This document shows, piece after piece, positions 1-7,826 of a stretch of 64,000 nt of DNA. Under the pieces are notes generated by a model that searched no databases, was not told the origin of the DNA, and worked only from the letters and a program-made list of their open reading frames with translations. The position numbers and the translations under genes were made by a program. This DNA is from Propionicimonas sp020161015. Its GTDB lineage: Bacteria; Actinomycetota; Actinomycetes; Propionibacteriales; Propionibacteriaceae. The DNA is taken from positions 169,666-233,665 of the forward strand of contig NZ_CAXWGX010000029.1 of the NCBI RefSeq assembly GCF_964266745.1. The letters run 5' to 3'. Numbering within the stretch: position 1 is the first letter of the stretch; each line of letters opens with the position of its first letter.

Positions 1-546
1 GCCGACCTCGCCGGCCAAGTCGCCGCCGAACGCGACTACTGGCTCCTCACTCTCTACAACCTCGACCCCACCCACGCCGTCCTGCCCGACGGCTCCGACC
101 CCGCCGACCTCCTCGCAGCAGGAAACGCGGACGGGCTGGCGGACGCGATCACCCACGCCAGGCTGCTGGCGGACTCATTGATCGACGAACGCCTCGACCA
201 CCTCGACGGCGCCGAGGCCGCCCTCGACGCCGTCCGCGTCCTCGCCGCCCAACCAGCCGACCGGTGGATCGCCGGCACCGAACACGTCGCCGAACGAACC
301 GGACTCCCACCAGCGCTCCTGCGCTCGGCCCTCACGTCCATGGTCAAGGCCCGTAACGCCGACCCCCGCAAGGCCACCCAGGCCGCCACCGACCAGATCA
401 CGCAGACCAAGGACCGCCTAACTGCCATCAAGGGCGGGCGTGTCGCGGTCGAGGTCTTCGAGCGCGTCGACACACCGACACACCACAACCAGTCCGAACC
501 GCTGCCCACGTTCGACCCGCCGGATCAGCACGGAATCTCATGGTGA
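1..546 (+). CDS. Relaxase/primase-like protein, C-terminal fragment
   Basis: Open from base 1 in frame 1, so the 5' part of the gene lies outside the window; 181 codons remain. The fragment reads like the end of a Toprim-type domain: a segment near LPDGSDPADLL, then an alternating Ala/Leu helix and the LADSLIDERL segment. This pattern is seen in primase-like or relaxase-associated Toprim proteins of actinobacterial conjugative elements. The last 70 residues are helical and then Pro-rich. It lies 50 bp before a prepilin peptidase on the same strand. The conjugative context supports a DNA-processing role, but no catalytic motif is inside the window, so the exact family is uncertain. Confidence 0.5.
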   Translation, partial: ADLAGQVAAERDYWLLTLYNLDPTHAVLPDGSDPADLLAAGNADGLADAITHARLLADSLIDERLDHLDGAEAALDAVRVLAAQPADRWIAGTEHVAERTGLPPALLRSALTSMVKARNADPRKATQAATDQITQTKDRLTAIKGGRVAVEVFERVDTPTHHNQSEPLPTFDPPDQHGISW

Positions 547-595
547 CGATCCAGATCCCGGGCGAAGATGGAGGACACCCCCGAGGAGACGTGCT

Positions 596-1249
596 GTGCA
601 GCCCATCCTGATGATCGTGCTCGCGACGGCGACCGGCGTGCCGCTGGGTCTCTGGCTGCGCTGCAACCTCGCCACTCTCGGATACCGCACCGCCGAAGAG
701 GCAGACCGTCCCGCCCCAGGCCCGCGCTGGTGGGTCGTCTGGACCAGCGCCCTCGCGCTCGGCGGCCTGGCGACTGCGGCAGTCATGAGCCACGACACGC
801 TCGCCTACCTACCGCTCATTCCACTCGCGGCAACCGGCCCGTGGCTGGCGGCGGTCGACTTCGACGTTCTACGCCTCCCCAACCGTGTACTGGCGCCTAC
901 CGCGGCGGCAACCCTGCTCGCCGTAGTCGGCCTCACTGTGGCTACGCAAGACTGGATGACCCTCATGCTGCCTACAGTCGCCTCCGTGGCGACAGGTGGA
1001 GTCTTCGCGGCTGTCCACCTCGCCACCAAGGGCGGTATCGGCTTCGGGGACGTGAAGCTCGCCACCACGATCAGCCTCGCTGTGGGGCCGTTCGGGGCTG
1101 GAGCGGTCTGGCTCAGTCTTCTCGCTGGCTCTGTTGCCGCGCTCGTCTGGGCGAAGGCAACGCGCGGGCTCGGGCCGATCCCCTGTGGCCCGTGGCTCCT
1201 CTTCGGGGCTTGGGCTGCAGCGATAGCGTGCGCCGCTATTCCGGGATGA
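596..1249 (+). CDS. Type IV prepilin peptidase (A24 family)
   Basis: 217-residue integral membrane aspartic peptidase that would cleave, and perhaps methylate, prepilins at the inner membrane. The two catalytic aspartates are visible: Asp88 in the D-x5-LPN motif and Asp152 in GFGDVK (the family GxGD motif). Around six hydrophobic segments surround them. The GTG start is chosen because GAGGAG lies 7 bp upstream. The N-terminal methylase domain of the large PilD type is absent, as in Tad/CpaA-type peptidases. Its likely substrates are the four pilin-like proteins with an ERG processing motif encoded at 21551-22989, about 20 kb away in the same element. Confidence 0.85.
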   Translation: MQPILMIVLATATGVPLGLWLRCNLATLGYRTAEEADRPAPGPRWWVVWTSALALGGLATAAVMSHDTLAYLPLIPLAATGPWLAAVDFDVLRLPNRVLAPTAAATLLAVVGLTVATQDWMTLMLPTVASVATGGVFAAVHLATKGGIGFGDVKLATTISLAVGPFGAGAVWLSLLAGSVAALVWAKATRGLGPIPCGPWLLFGAWAAAIACAAIPG

Positions 1250-1357
1250 ACCGACCAGACAGGCCACGGTCAGGCCGAACGCGGCACAAGCCCGTGCCCG
1301 GGATGTCAGGGCTGGCTACTCACACGCCTTCCAGACGCTGGACAGCCATGCCCCAAA

Positions 1358-2767
1358 CTAGCCGAGGATCGCCGCAGCCTGGCGCAGCAGCGTTGTGACC
1401 TGATCGAGCGGGTCGGACCTCAGGTAGAGGCTGTCATCGTCACGGGCCGACCATTCACCCGTCCATCCACACTGAAAGGGTAACACCGCGCCGGTAGTCC
1501 CGAGCAGCGCTCGTCCTGTTGTCGGTCTCCGGCGAGTTCGATCGTCGCCAAGTTCGAAGTCCAGCGAGGCGAATGCTGGGAGTCCCTGAAGACGCTCCAC
1601 CCCGTAGGTGCCCATGAATACACCAAACCTCGCCATGAGTGTCCAGTTTCTCGGCAGGTAATCTAGGGTAGACGCTGCAGCTATTATCGCTACTCCTGCT
1701 GCACGGCCCTGACGTTGCACCTGCAACAGCAGCGCCGACAACGGCTCATCGCCCCAAAACTCATCGACAAACAGAACGTCAAGCGGCAATCGATGAGCGA
1801 GCTGTAGCTTGTTGTAGTCTCCCAGATCACTGACTCCGGCAGCCCGAAGGCGACCGAGCTTGCCCTCTACCAGTCCGGACATTTCTCGGGCGAAGTGCGA
1901 AGCAAGGTCGCCCTCATCCCAATCCGTGAATACATTTGCGACATGAGGAAGATTCTCGACACTCCTCCAGACTCCACCGCCCTTCCGGTCTAGGAAATGC
2001 AGCCTTACACGCTTAGGCGAATAGTGGGAGGCTAGGGACACGCAGGCGTAGCGGAGAAGTTCCGAGGTGCCGGTTCCAGAGGTTCCCACCACATATCCGC
2101 AAGGCCCGTGCTTCGCGAAGTCCACGAAGACAGTCCCGCCTTGACGATCGACGCCGAGATCCATGCCCAGTGATCCGGTTTCGTGAGCCCTCCACGTCGC
2201 GACGATGCCCTCCGGAGTCGGCGCAGGGCTGAGAAGCTGCTGGAGTGTGGGCGAACGCGGCTCAAGCGCGGAGAAATACCAATCTTGCTCGCTCGCCTCC
2301 GACGGTTGTTCATCTTCTGCAGAAACCGCTACATCTGCCTTCTCGGGGTATGGCGGAGGCAGCAGCGGCTTCATTCGGCCACCCTCAACCGCCGCGATAA
2401 GCACATCGCGTGCCTTCGTGCTCGGTAATCCGACCAAGTCTAGGTAAACGATTGAGGCGAGAAGACCGCCCGGGCGGCAGGGCCGGACTCTTACCGGTAG
2501 AAGATGACGTCGCTTACCAGTTGGATCAGTGGCGAAAACTGCTGCCCATTCGGCCGCCGTGAAACCACTGGCCAAGTAGTCCTCCGAGAGGACCAGGATG
2601 GTTCTGTCAGCCTCGGCGCTCGCAGAATGCATCTCCAAAACGAAGTTCGCGCCTGGTTCGAAGTCCCACGCCTGGATGGTTACTTGATGGCGCGACCGCT
2701 CCAGCTCCCAAGAGATCCACTCTGCCCAATTCTGATCGCAGTGGTTGTAGCTGATGAAGATCTTCAT
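1358..2767 (-). CDS. TIR domain fused to an FtsK/EccC-like ATPase domain
   Basis: 469 residues. Residues 1-130 form a TIR domain (KIFISYNHCD start; SEDYLASGFTAAEW with Glu73 where NAD-cleaving TIRs carry the catalytic Glu). Residues 195-440 resemble one FtsK/SpoIIIE unit of the EccC type: VVGTSGTGTSE at 227-236, then DRKGGG, LPHVANVFTD, and a Walker B near VLFVDEF (331-337). The Walker A lysine is replaced by Thr234, so ATP hydrolysis is doubtful. GGAGG precedes the ATG. The base composition is visibly less GC-rich than the flanking transfer genes, and the gene lies downstream of the secretion operon and convergent with the prepilin peptidase, as expected for cargo. A role in antiphage or inter-element immunity is inference from the TIR domain. 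Confidence 0.8.
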   Translation of the reverse strand: MKIFISYNHCDQNWAEWISWELERSRHQVTIQAWDFEPGANFVLEMHSASAEADRTILVLSEDYLASGFTAAEWAAVFATDPTGKRRHLLPVRVRPCRPGGLLASIVYLDLVGLPSTKARDVLIAAVEGGRMKPLLPPPYPEKADVAVSAEDEQPSEASEQDWYFSALEPRSPTLQQLLSPAPTPEGIVATWRAHETGSLGMDLGVDRQGGTVFVDFAKHGPCGYVVGTSGTGTSELLRYACVSLASHYSPKRVRLHFLDRKGGGVWRSVENLPHVANVFTDWDEGDLASHFAREMSGLVEGKLGRLRAAGVSDLGDYNKLQLAHRLPLDVLFVDEFWGDEPLSALLLQVQRQGRAAGVAIIAAASTLDYLPRNWTLMARFGVFMGTYGVERLQGLPAFASLDFELGDDRTRRRPTTGRALLGTTGAVLPFQCGWTGEWSARDDDSLYLRSDPLDQVTTLLRQAAAILG

Positions 2768-2886
2768 GGGTCCTCCAGCATGCCGGGCGGGAGTGACACA
2801 CCCGCACCATCGAATGGTATCGGTCTGTTCCCAAGCCCTCGGACCGGTAGACCCAAGCCCGCCGCAGCTTGCCAGTGCAAATGGTG

Positions 2887-3522
2887 CTAGAGCACCTCTC
2901 CCGTGACGGGGTCCATCAGTTCGCCGCTAGACCGTCGGACGAGATGAACGGCGGGCGGCCTCGCTTTCGGCACCGGATCGTCCGGCCTTAGGGTCGCGAC
3001 ATCCCCAGAGAAGAGCTGGGACCTAAAGTCGGTCGCCGGATGGTTCGAGCCTCGTGAGCTGCGGGCCTCGGCTGGCCACGCCGCGTGGTGTTCGTCGCAG
3101 CTGTTCTTGGTGCGGGTCGTGAGGCGTTGGAGGAAGCCGGGGATGCCGAAGCGGTGCCATTCTTCGAGAGCGCTGCTGGTGGGGTCGAGGCCGGCTCGGC
3201 GGCGCTGGTCGGCGAGGACGGCGATTTCGTGGACGAGGTGGGGGTGTTGGGGCCAGCAGGCGGGGATCATGCCGGCGTTGTGGTCCCAGACGTACTCGTG
3301 GTTGAACCAGGTCACGAACTCGTCCAGCCACGCCCATAGTTCGCGGCGCAGCGCCGGGTTGGTGCAGCTGGCGGGGTCCCAGGGTCGGGGCAGGTTCGCC
3401 GGGTTGCCGATCCGCTTCTTGTCCGCTTCGGTGCCGTTCGCGGACAGGTACAGGTTCCTGTAGGCCTTCTTGAGTTCGGCCCCGTCCGGGGGCGGGAACG
3501 GCAGGATGAGCGGCTCGCTCAT
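2887..3522 (-). CDS. Conjugative-element protein, DUF4913-like
   Basis: 211 residues, soluble. The central part (WAWLDEFVTWFNHEY, IPACWPQHPHLVHEIAVLADQ) matches the Trp/Cys/His-rich pattern of DUF4913, a domain common in actinobacterial conjugative and phage elements and without a known activity. The ATG overlaps the stop of the coupling ATPase by 4 bp, so the two are translationally coupled. It is the last gene of the secretion operon before the TIR-FtsK cargo gene. The C-terminal 60 residues are polar and low in structure. Function unknown; a partner of the coupling protein is plausible from the coupling. Confidence 0.7.
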   Translation of the reverse strand: MSEPLILPFPPPDGAELKKAYRNLYLSANGTEADKKRIGNPANLPRPWDPASCTNPALRRELWAWLDEFVTWFNHEYVWDHNAGMIPACWPQHPHLVHEIAVLADQRRRAGLDPTSSALEEWHRFGIPGFLQRLTTRTKNSCDEHHAAWPAEARSSRGSNHPATDFRSQLFSGDVATLRPDDPVPKARPPAVHLVRRSSGELMDPVTGEVL

Positions 3523-4958
3523 CTCCGGCCGTCCCGTCGCTCGGCGAGTGCCGCCACAGCGCGGGCTTCGCTGGAGACCGCCTGATCGCGTCCGATCTGA
3601 AGCTCCTGTCGTTTCTCGGCCTGCTGGACGAGGAGTTGTTGGCCTGTCTTGCCTTCGATGCAGCGGGTGAGTCGGGCGATGATGGGTTTGCTGTTCTCGG
3701 CGACGACGAGGGCGTGCTTCTCGGGGAGTTGCCGGACTTCTTCGGGGCGCAGGATGAGCATGTCGTCGCCGTGAGCGGTGCGTCCGCCGGTCTGGCCGAG
3801 TTGCCAGGTGGTGCGGGTGACGCGGGTGGTGCCGACGAGGTCGGAGACTTCCTTGTTGAACCCGACGTCCTTGCTGCCGCCGAACATGATCAGCACGTTG
3901 GTCAGGCCGAACAGGGCGCGGGCATCGGTGTCGCCGAAGATCGAGGCGAGTTGCCGCCAGGTCTGGGCGGCGTAGATGAACGAGATCCCCAGCGCCCGCT
4001 CGTTCGCCATCCGGGTCCGCAGCGTCGGTAGTGGTGCGGTGGACGGCAGTTCGTCCAGGCAGGCGAGCATGGGCGGGCACAGCCGTCCCCACGGGCTGGC
4101 GTTCGCCAACTGGAGCGCGGTGTCGAGGACGTGTTCGGTGAGGGCGGTCATGAGCGGTGAGGCGGAGGCGTAGGGGTCTTCGCGTCCGAGCAGATAGAAC
4201 GTGCCCCGGGCCTGGATGATGGCGGCGATGTCGGTGGCGGGACGTCCGGGTCCGGGGACGCAGCGGGCACGGATCTCGGGTTGGAAGAACAGGCTCATCG
4301 CTTGCTGGACGGTGGTGATGGTGTTGCCGGTGGTGCGGTCGTCTCCGGTGAGCGCTCCGCGCAGCAGCCCGTGCCAGAAGTGGGCGGAGCCGGGGTGGTT
4401 GAGCAGGATCTCTTCGGGTTCGTGGGTGGCCTGCGGTCGGGCGACCCATTCCAGGAGCCGGTCGAGGCTGTGGCCGGCGAGCGCGGCGGCGTGGAAGTAG
4501 CACTGCAGCACCTTCGCCGACTGGGCGGCATAGAACCGGGCGGCGGCGTCCCCGGAGCCGCTGCTGGCGCCGGCCTTGATCGTGCCGGCGGTGAACGCCT
4601 TAGCGCGGCGCTCGGCCACCAGCGGGTCGATGCAGCCGGCGATCGGGTCCCAGACGAGTTCGTCGAGTCCGTCGGCCTGGGCGAACGGGTCGAGCACCAC
4701 GGCGGGCCGCTCCCCGGTGCGGCGGGCGGTGTAGGACAAGAGCAGGTCGTCGGCTTTGGTGAGCGTGACGAGCGCCGCGCCGGGTGCGGCGAGCAGGGCG
4801 GGGGTGAGCAGGTCGAGGGTTTTGCCCGAGCCCTGGGGGCCGATGACGCCGGCGGTCCGGTCCCACGGGCACCACAGCTCGCCGCCGCGGGGCTCGTGCG
4901 CTGTCCCGATCCGCCAGCCGACCTGGGCCGGGTCGAAGCGCCGTGTCGTGGTGGGCAT
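3519..4958 (-). CDS. Type IV secretion coupling ATPase (VirD4/TraG type), soluble part
   Basis: 479 residues. It starts just before the NTPase core: Walker A GPQGSGKT at 40-47 (Lys46) and a Walker B/DE pair in MLACLDELPS. The C-terminal TraM-recognition-like region contains SFIYAAQTWRQL. Such proteins bring the relaxase-DNA complex to the secretion channel. The family usually has two N-terminal membrane helices. These are missing here but match the short membrane protein encoded at 6241-6732, so the coupling protein appears to be split over two genes. The ATG lies 2 bp after the stop of the DUF4192 gene. The C-terminal 50 residues are highly charged. Confidence 0.85.
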   Translation of the reverse strand: MPTTTRRFDPAQVGWRIGTAHEPRGGELWCPWDRTAGVIGPQGSGKTLDLLTPALLAAPGAALVTLTKADDLLLSYTARRTGERPAVVLDPFAQADGLDELVWDPIAGCIDPLVAERRAKAFTAGTIKAGASSGSGDAAARFYAAQSAKVLQCYFHAAALAGHSLDRLLEWVARPQATHEPEEILLNHPGSAHFWHGLLRGALTGDDRTTGNTITTVQQAMSLFFQPEIRARCVPGPGRPATDIAAIIQARGTFYLLGREDPYASASPLMTALTEHVLDTALQLANASPWGRLCPPMLACLDELPSTAPLPTLRTRMANERALGISFIYAAQTWRQLASIFGDTDARALFGLTNVLIMFGGSKDVGFNKEVSDLVGTTRVTRTTWQLGQTGGRTAHGDDMLILRPEEVRQLPEKHALVVAENSKPIIARLTRCIEGKTGQQLLVQQAEKRQELQIGRDQAVSSEARAVAALAERRDGRR

Positions 4959-4960
4959 GG

Positions 4961-6064
4961 TCAGATGGCGATTCCGGGCGCGGGCGGCGGGACGTCCAGC
5001 GAGTCGGGGTTCCGGATGGGTTTGGGTGTGATGGTTTCCCACACTTCGGGTTCGGTCGGGGTGTGGAGGGCGGTGCGGACGCGGGGGTCGGCGTCGGCGA
5101 GGACGTCGTCGCGGATGTACTCCCACGCCGAGGGTGGGACGACCTGGTCGATGAGCTGGCTGAGCAGCTGCACCTGGCCGGTGGGACGTCCGTCGAGGTT
5201 GAGGTCGACGGACCGGTCGAGCGCGACGACGGCGCTGGCCCCGTCCCCGCTGACCCAGGCGGCCATGCCGGCCAGGTAGAGCGGTGCTTCGGCGCCGTAG
5301 GCGGGCACCTGGTTGACGACGTCGCGCCACAGGGCGAGGTGCTCGGGCGCGTTCTCGCGGGTGATCGACAGCACGGCGAGGCTCTGCGCGGACGGGTTCT
5401 GGGTGAGGACGGCCAGCGCGATCGCGTCGTCGAGCGGGACGCGGGCCTGGGCGGGATGGGTGACGTCGGCCGGCTGGTCGGGCAGGTTGCGGCCGATCAG
5501 GTCGGCGGTGCGGGCAAGGATGGCGTCGGTGTCGCGGGGTCTGGGGAGGGTGTCGAGAACGGCGCCGATGCGGGTGGCGAGCTGGTCGCTGTCGGGCGCG
5601 CTGGCGAACGCGGCCTGGAGGTCTCGCCGGTTGGGCCGCAGGGTGAGCCCGTAGTTGGCGGCCTGGGTGGCGACCTCTCCCGTGGGGTTGATGGTGCCGG
5701 TTTCGCCGTCGGCGAGTTCCCAGGTGTCGTGGTCGACGAGCATGGTTTGCCGGTCGGCGTGGCCGGACAGGTGGGCGTCGGCCCGGTGCAGCATGTCCCA
5801 GCCGGCGGGATGGTCTTCGGTGTAGGCGACCAGGAACGCGTCGGCGTCGGGGAACCGGTCCCAGACCCGGTCGAGCAGGTCCTCCGCTGCCCCGGGGGCG
5901 CGGATGTCGTCGAGGTCGGCCCGGGCGGTGACTTCGACCCGGTTGTTCCGGGTGACGATCACGACCAGGGACTCCTCAGGGGTGAACCCGACCAGGTAGG
6001 GGATCAGTTCGGCGACCTCGCCGGGGTGGTGCATCTGCAGGCGGGGGATGTCGTGTTCGCTCAT
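4961..6064 (-). CDS. DUF4192 family protein
   Basis: 367 residues with the DUF4192 start (EVAELIPYLVGFTPEESLVVI, residues 16-36) and the long helical region typical of the family. DUF4192 proteins are widespread in Actinobacteria, on chromosomes and in conjugative elements, and their function is not known. It lies between the two halves of the coupling protein in the secretion operon. Near the C-terminus (340-347) it carries EVWETITP, a motif that recurs in three other proteins of this element. A GGAGA-like ribosome site precedes the ATG. Confidence 0.8.
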   Translation of the reverse strand: MSEHDIPRLQMHHPGEVAELIPYLVGFTPEESLVVIVTRNNRVEVTARADLDDIRAPGAAEDLLDRVWDRFPDADAFLVAYTEDHPAGWDMLHRADAHLSGHADRQTMLVDHDTWELADGETGTINPTGEVATQAANYGLTLRPNRRDLQAAFASAPDSDQLATRIGAVLDTLPRPRDTDAILARTADLIGRNLPDQPADVTHPAQARVPLDDAIALAVLTQNPSAQSLAVLSITRENAPEHLALWRDVVNQVPAYGAEAPLYLAGMAAWVSGDGASAVVALDRSVDLNLDGRPTGQVQLLSQLIDQVVPPSAWEYIRDDVLADADPRVRTALHTPTEPEVWETITPKPIRNPDSLDVPPPAPGIAI

Positions 6065-6077
6065 CGCAGGGTCTCCT

Positions 6078-6263
6078 TCACGGGGTTGGGGTGGGGTTCA
6101 AATGCCGGGCCAGCGGCGGGACAGCCGCCAGCCGAATCGCTTGAAACCGGGAGTTGGGGCGGATCGGCCGGACGGTCTCCCACACCTCCTCCTCCGGCGC
6201 AGACGACGGCACCGTCCGATCGGCGGGGTTCGGGCGCTGGTCAGGGGGTGGGGTGGTAGCCAT
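6078..6263 (-). CDS. Small acidic protein with WET motif
   Basis: 61 residues, Pro-rich and apparently disordered. Residues 24-33 read EEEVWETVRP, matching the C-terminal motif of the DUF4192 protein encoded directly downstream (14 bp away). GAAGGA lies upstream of the ATG. The start overlaps the end of the upstream membrane-protein gene by 23 bp. No known domain. The shared motif is the main reason to accept it as a real gene. It may be a free-standing version of a docking or export tail. Confidence 0.5.
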   Translation of the reverse strand: MATTPPPDQRPNPADRTVPSSAPEEEVWETVRPIRPNSRFQAIRLAAVPPLARHLNPTPTP

Positions 6264-6732
6264 CGTGGCGTCCTTCGTTCGTGGCGGATCCGGTGAGGTC
6301 GGGCCGGATGATCGGGGCGACCCGACGCAGCCGGCTGATCCCGAGGATCTGTTCGGCCTCCGCGGCGCTGGCCATGCCGTGCATCCGGCTGGGCCCCCCC
6401 CGGCGTAGCCCCCACACGGTGGCGGCGATGGTGACGGCCAGCAGCAGGCCCTGGACGGTGATCATCCAGCCGTACAGGGCGGCGGTCCCGGCGGCGGGGT
6501 GGTGGAGGGTGAGGCCGGCGGCGGGGTCGCCGGCGAGGACGCGGGGCAGGCTGGTGACCAGGTTCTTGCCTTCGGGCCAGGTCCAGCCGGCGCCGGCGGT
6601 CGCGTTGGCGATGGCGCGTGCGGCGTGGACGCCGAGGCTGGCGAGCAGCAGCCAGCCGGTGAGGATGCCGACGGGGATCTCCCAGGTGAACGGGTAGGGG
6701 TCGCGGCGGCGGTCGGCCTGAAGCATGGTCAT
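6241..6732 (-). CDS. Membrane protein, probable N-terminal half of a split coupling protein
   Basis: 163 residues with two membrane segments (about 19-40 and 86-109), separated by an outside loop of about 45 residues. A cytoplasmic tail holds RMHGMASAAEAEQI and LRRVAPIIRPDL. In one-piece TraG/VirD4-type proteins of Actinobacteria a similar tail is directly followed by the GxxGR segment and Walker A. That continuation is found in the separate ATPase gene at 3519-4958. The ATG overlaps the stop of the upstream hydrolase gene (ATGA). Likely role: membrane anchor of the coupling ATPase (inference). Confidence 0.6.
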   Translation of the reverse strand: MTMLQADRRRDPYPFTWEIPVGILTGWLLLASLGVHAARAIANATAGAGWTWPEGKNLVTSLPRVLAGDPAAGLTLHHPAAGTAALYGWMITVQGLLLAVTIAATVWGLRRGGPSRMHGMASAAEAEQILGISRLRRVAPIIRPDLTGSATNEGRHDGYHPTP

Positions 6733-7826
6733 CGCGGGTCTCCTCCGGCGTAGAAGCTGACGTGGACGTGGTTCTTGTGCGCGAGGGTGGGGTTGGAGTT
6801 GCCGTACGGGTGCCGGTAGGGCCGCCAGGCGTTGTTGGCCGACGGGTTCCATTTGCGGACGTCCCAGATGATGAACTTCACCCGCAGCGCCGTGGCGTGG
6901 GCCTGGACCCAGTGGGCGACCCGCCAGCCGTACGCGTTGCCGGCGCGGCTGGACCACTTGGGGATCATGAGGTCGACGGCGAGACCGGCGCAGTGGTCGG
7001 AGAAGCGGCACGTCGGCGACGATGCCGTCCGGCGTCCGCCGATGGACGTGATCGCCGGGAACGCCTGCTTGATGCAGCGCAGTCCGTGCAGCGCGGTGGT
7101 GCGCAGGCCGTGTTCGGCGGCCGAGCCTGAGGGTGGGCAGGTGTCGTCGTAGCCGGGGAGGTCGCCGCCGAGCCCGAAGCACTCGGACGGATCGCCCGCC
7201 TCGATCACGGCCCCGGCTTTGCCGGCGTAGCTCCAGGCATAGAACAGGACGTCGTTGCGGTAGGAGATGCTGCGGTTGTACGCCCATAGGGCCCGGATCA
7301 CCCCGACCTGCCCGGTACGGACACCGGAGCGGACCAGGTAGTTCGCCGCGGAGTAGATCGAGTCTGCATCGGAGTGGATGTCGCGGCGTCCGTCGCCGTC
7401 CCCGTCCACTCCGTAGGCGGCGAAGGTACCGGGCATGAACTGCATCAACCCCTGCGCCCCCGCCGTGCTGGTGTGGTTGTTGCGGCCGTGGCGGGTCTCT
7501 GCCATCCCGATCCCGGCCAGCAGCTCCCACGGCACCCGGTACCGGTTCCCGGCAGCCACGTAGAGCGCCTTGATTCGGGTGGGGATGGTCTGGGCGGGGC
7601 TGGTCAGCGACTGGTAGCGGGGCGTCCCCCACTTCGGCAGGCTGAACTGCCCGGTGGTCGCGGCGAGTGCCGTGGTGGTGTCGGTGTCGTAGGCGCTGCA
7701 TGGGTCGAGCCGGATCTGTTCGGCGACCGCGGGCGCGACGACGACCGTGGCCATGGTGAGGATGCCGATCGGGACCGCGCCGAATACGATCAGGATCAGC
7801 GCCAGCAGGCCGAGTCCCCACCTCAT
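6729..7826 (-). CDS. Secreted cell-wall hydrolase of the transfer machinery (SLT plus M15-like tail)
   Basis: 365 residues. One N-terminal membrane segment or uncleaved signal (1-33) is followed by a lytic transglycosylase domain with catalytic Glu110 (GIGMAETRHGR, then GAQGLMQFMPGTF). A C-terminal domain has the pattern SDHCAGLAVDLM and ends HKNHVHVSF, as in metal-dependent M15/VanY-like peptidases. It probably opens peptidoglycan so the secretion channel can be built, like VirB1 or the bifunctional hydrolases of Gram-positive conjugation systems. Both ends are coupled to neighbouring genes by 4-bp overlaps. Confidence 0.85.
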   Translation of the reverse strand: MRWGLGLLALILIVFGAVPIGILTMATVVVAPAVAEQIRLDPCSAYDTDTTTALAATTGQFSLPKWGTPRYQSLTSPAQTIPTRIKALYVAAGNRYRVPWELLAGIGMAETRHGRNNHTSTAGAQGLMQFMPGTFAAYGVDGDGDGRRDIHSDADSIYSAANYLVRSGVRTGQVGVIRALWAYNRSISYRNDVLFYAWSYAGKAGAVIEAGDPSECFGLGGDLPGYDDTCPPSGSAAEHGLRTTALHGLRCIKQAFPAITSIGGRRTASSPTCRFSDHCAGLAVDLMIPKWSSRAGNAYGWRVAHWVQAHATALRVKFIIWDVRKWNPSANNAWRPYRHPYGNSNPTLAHKNHVHVSFYAGGDPR

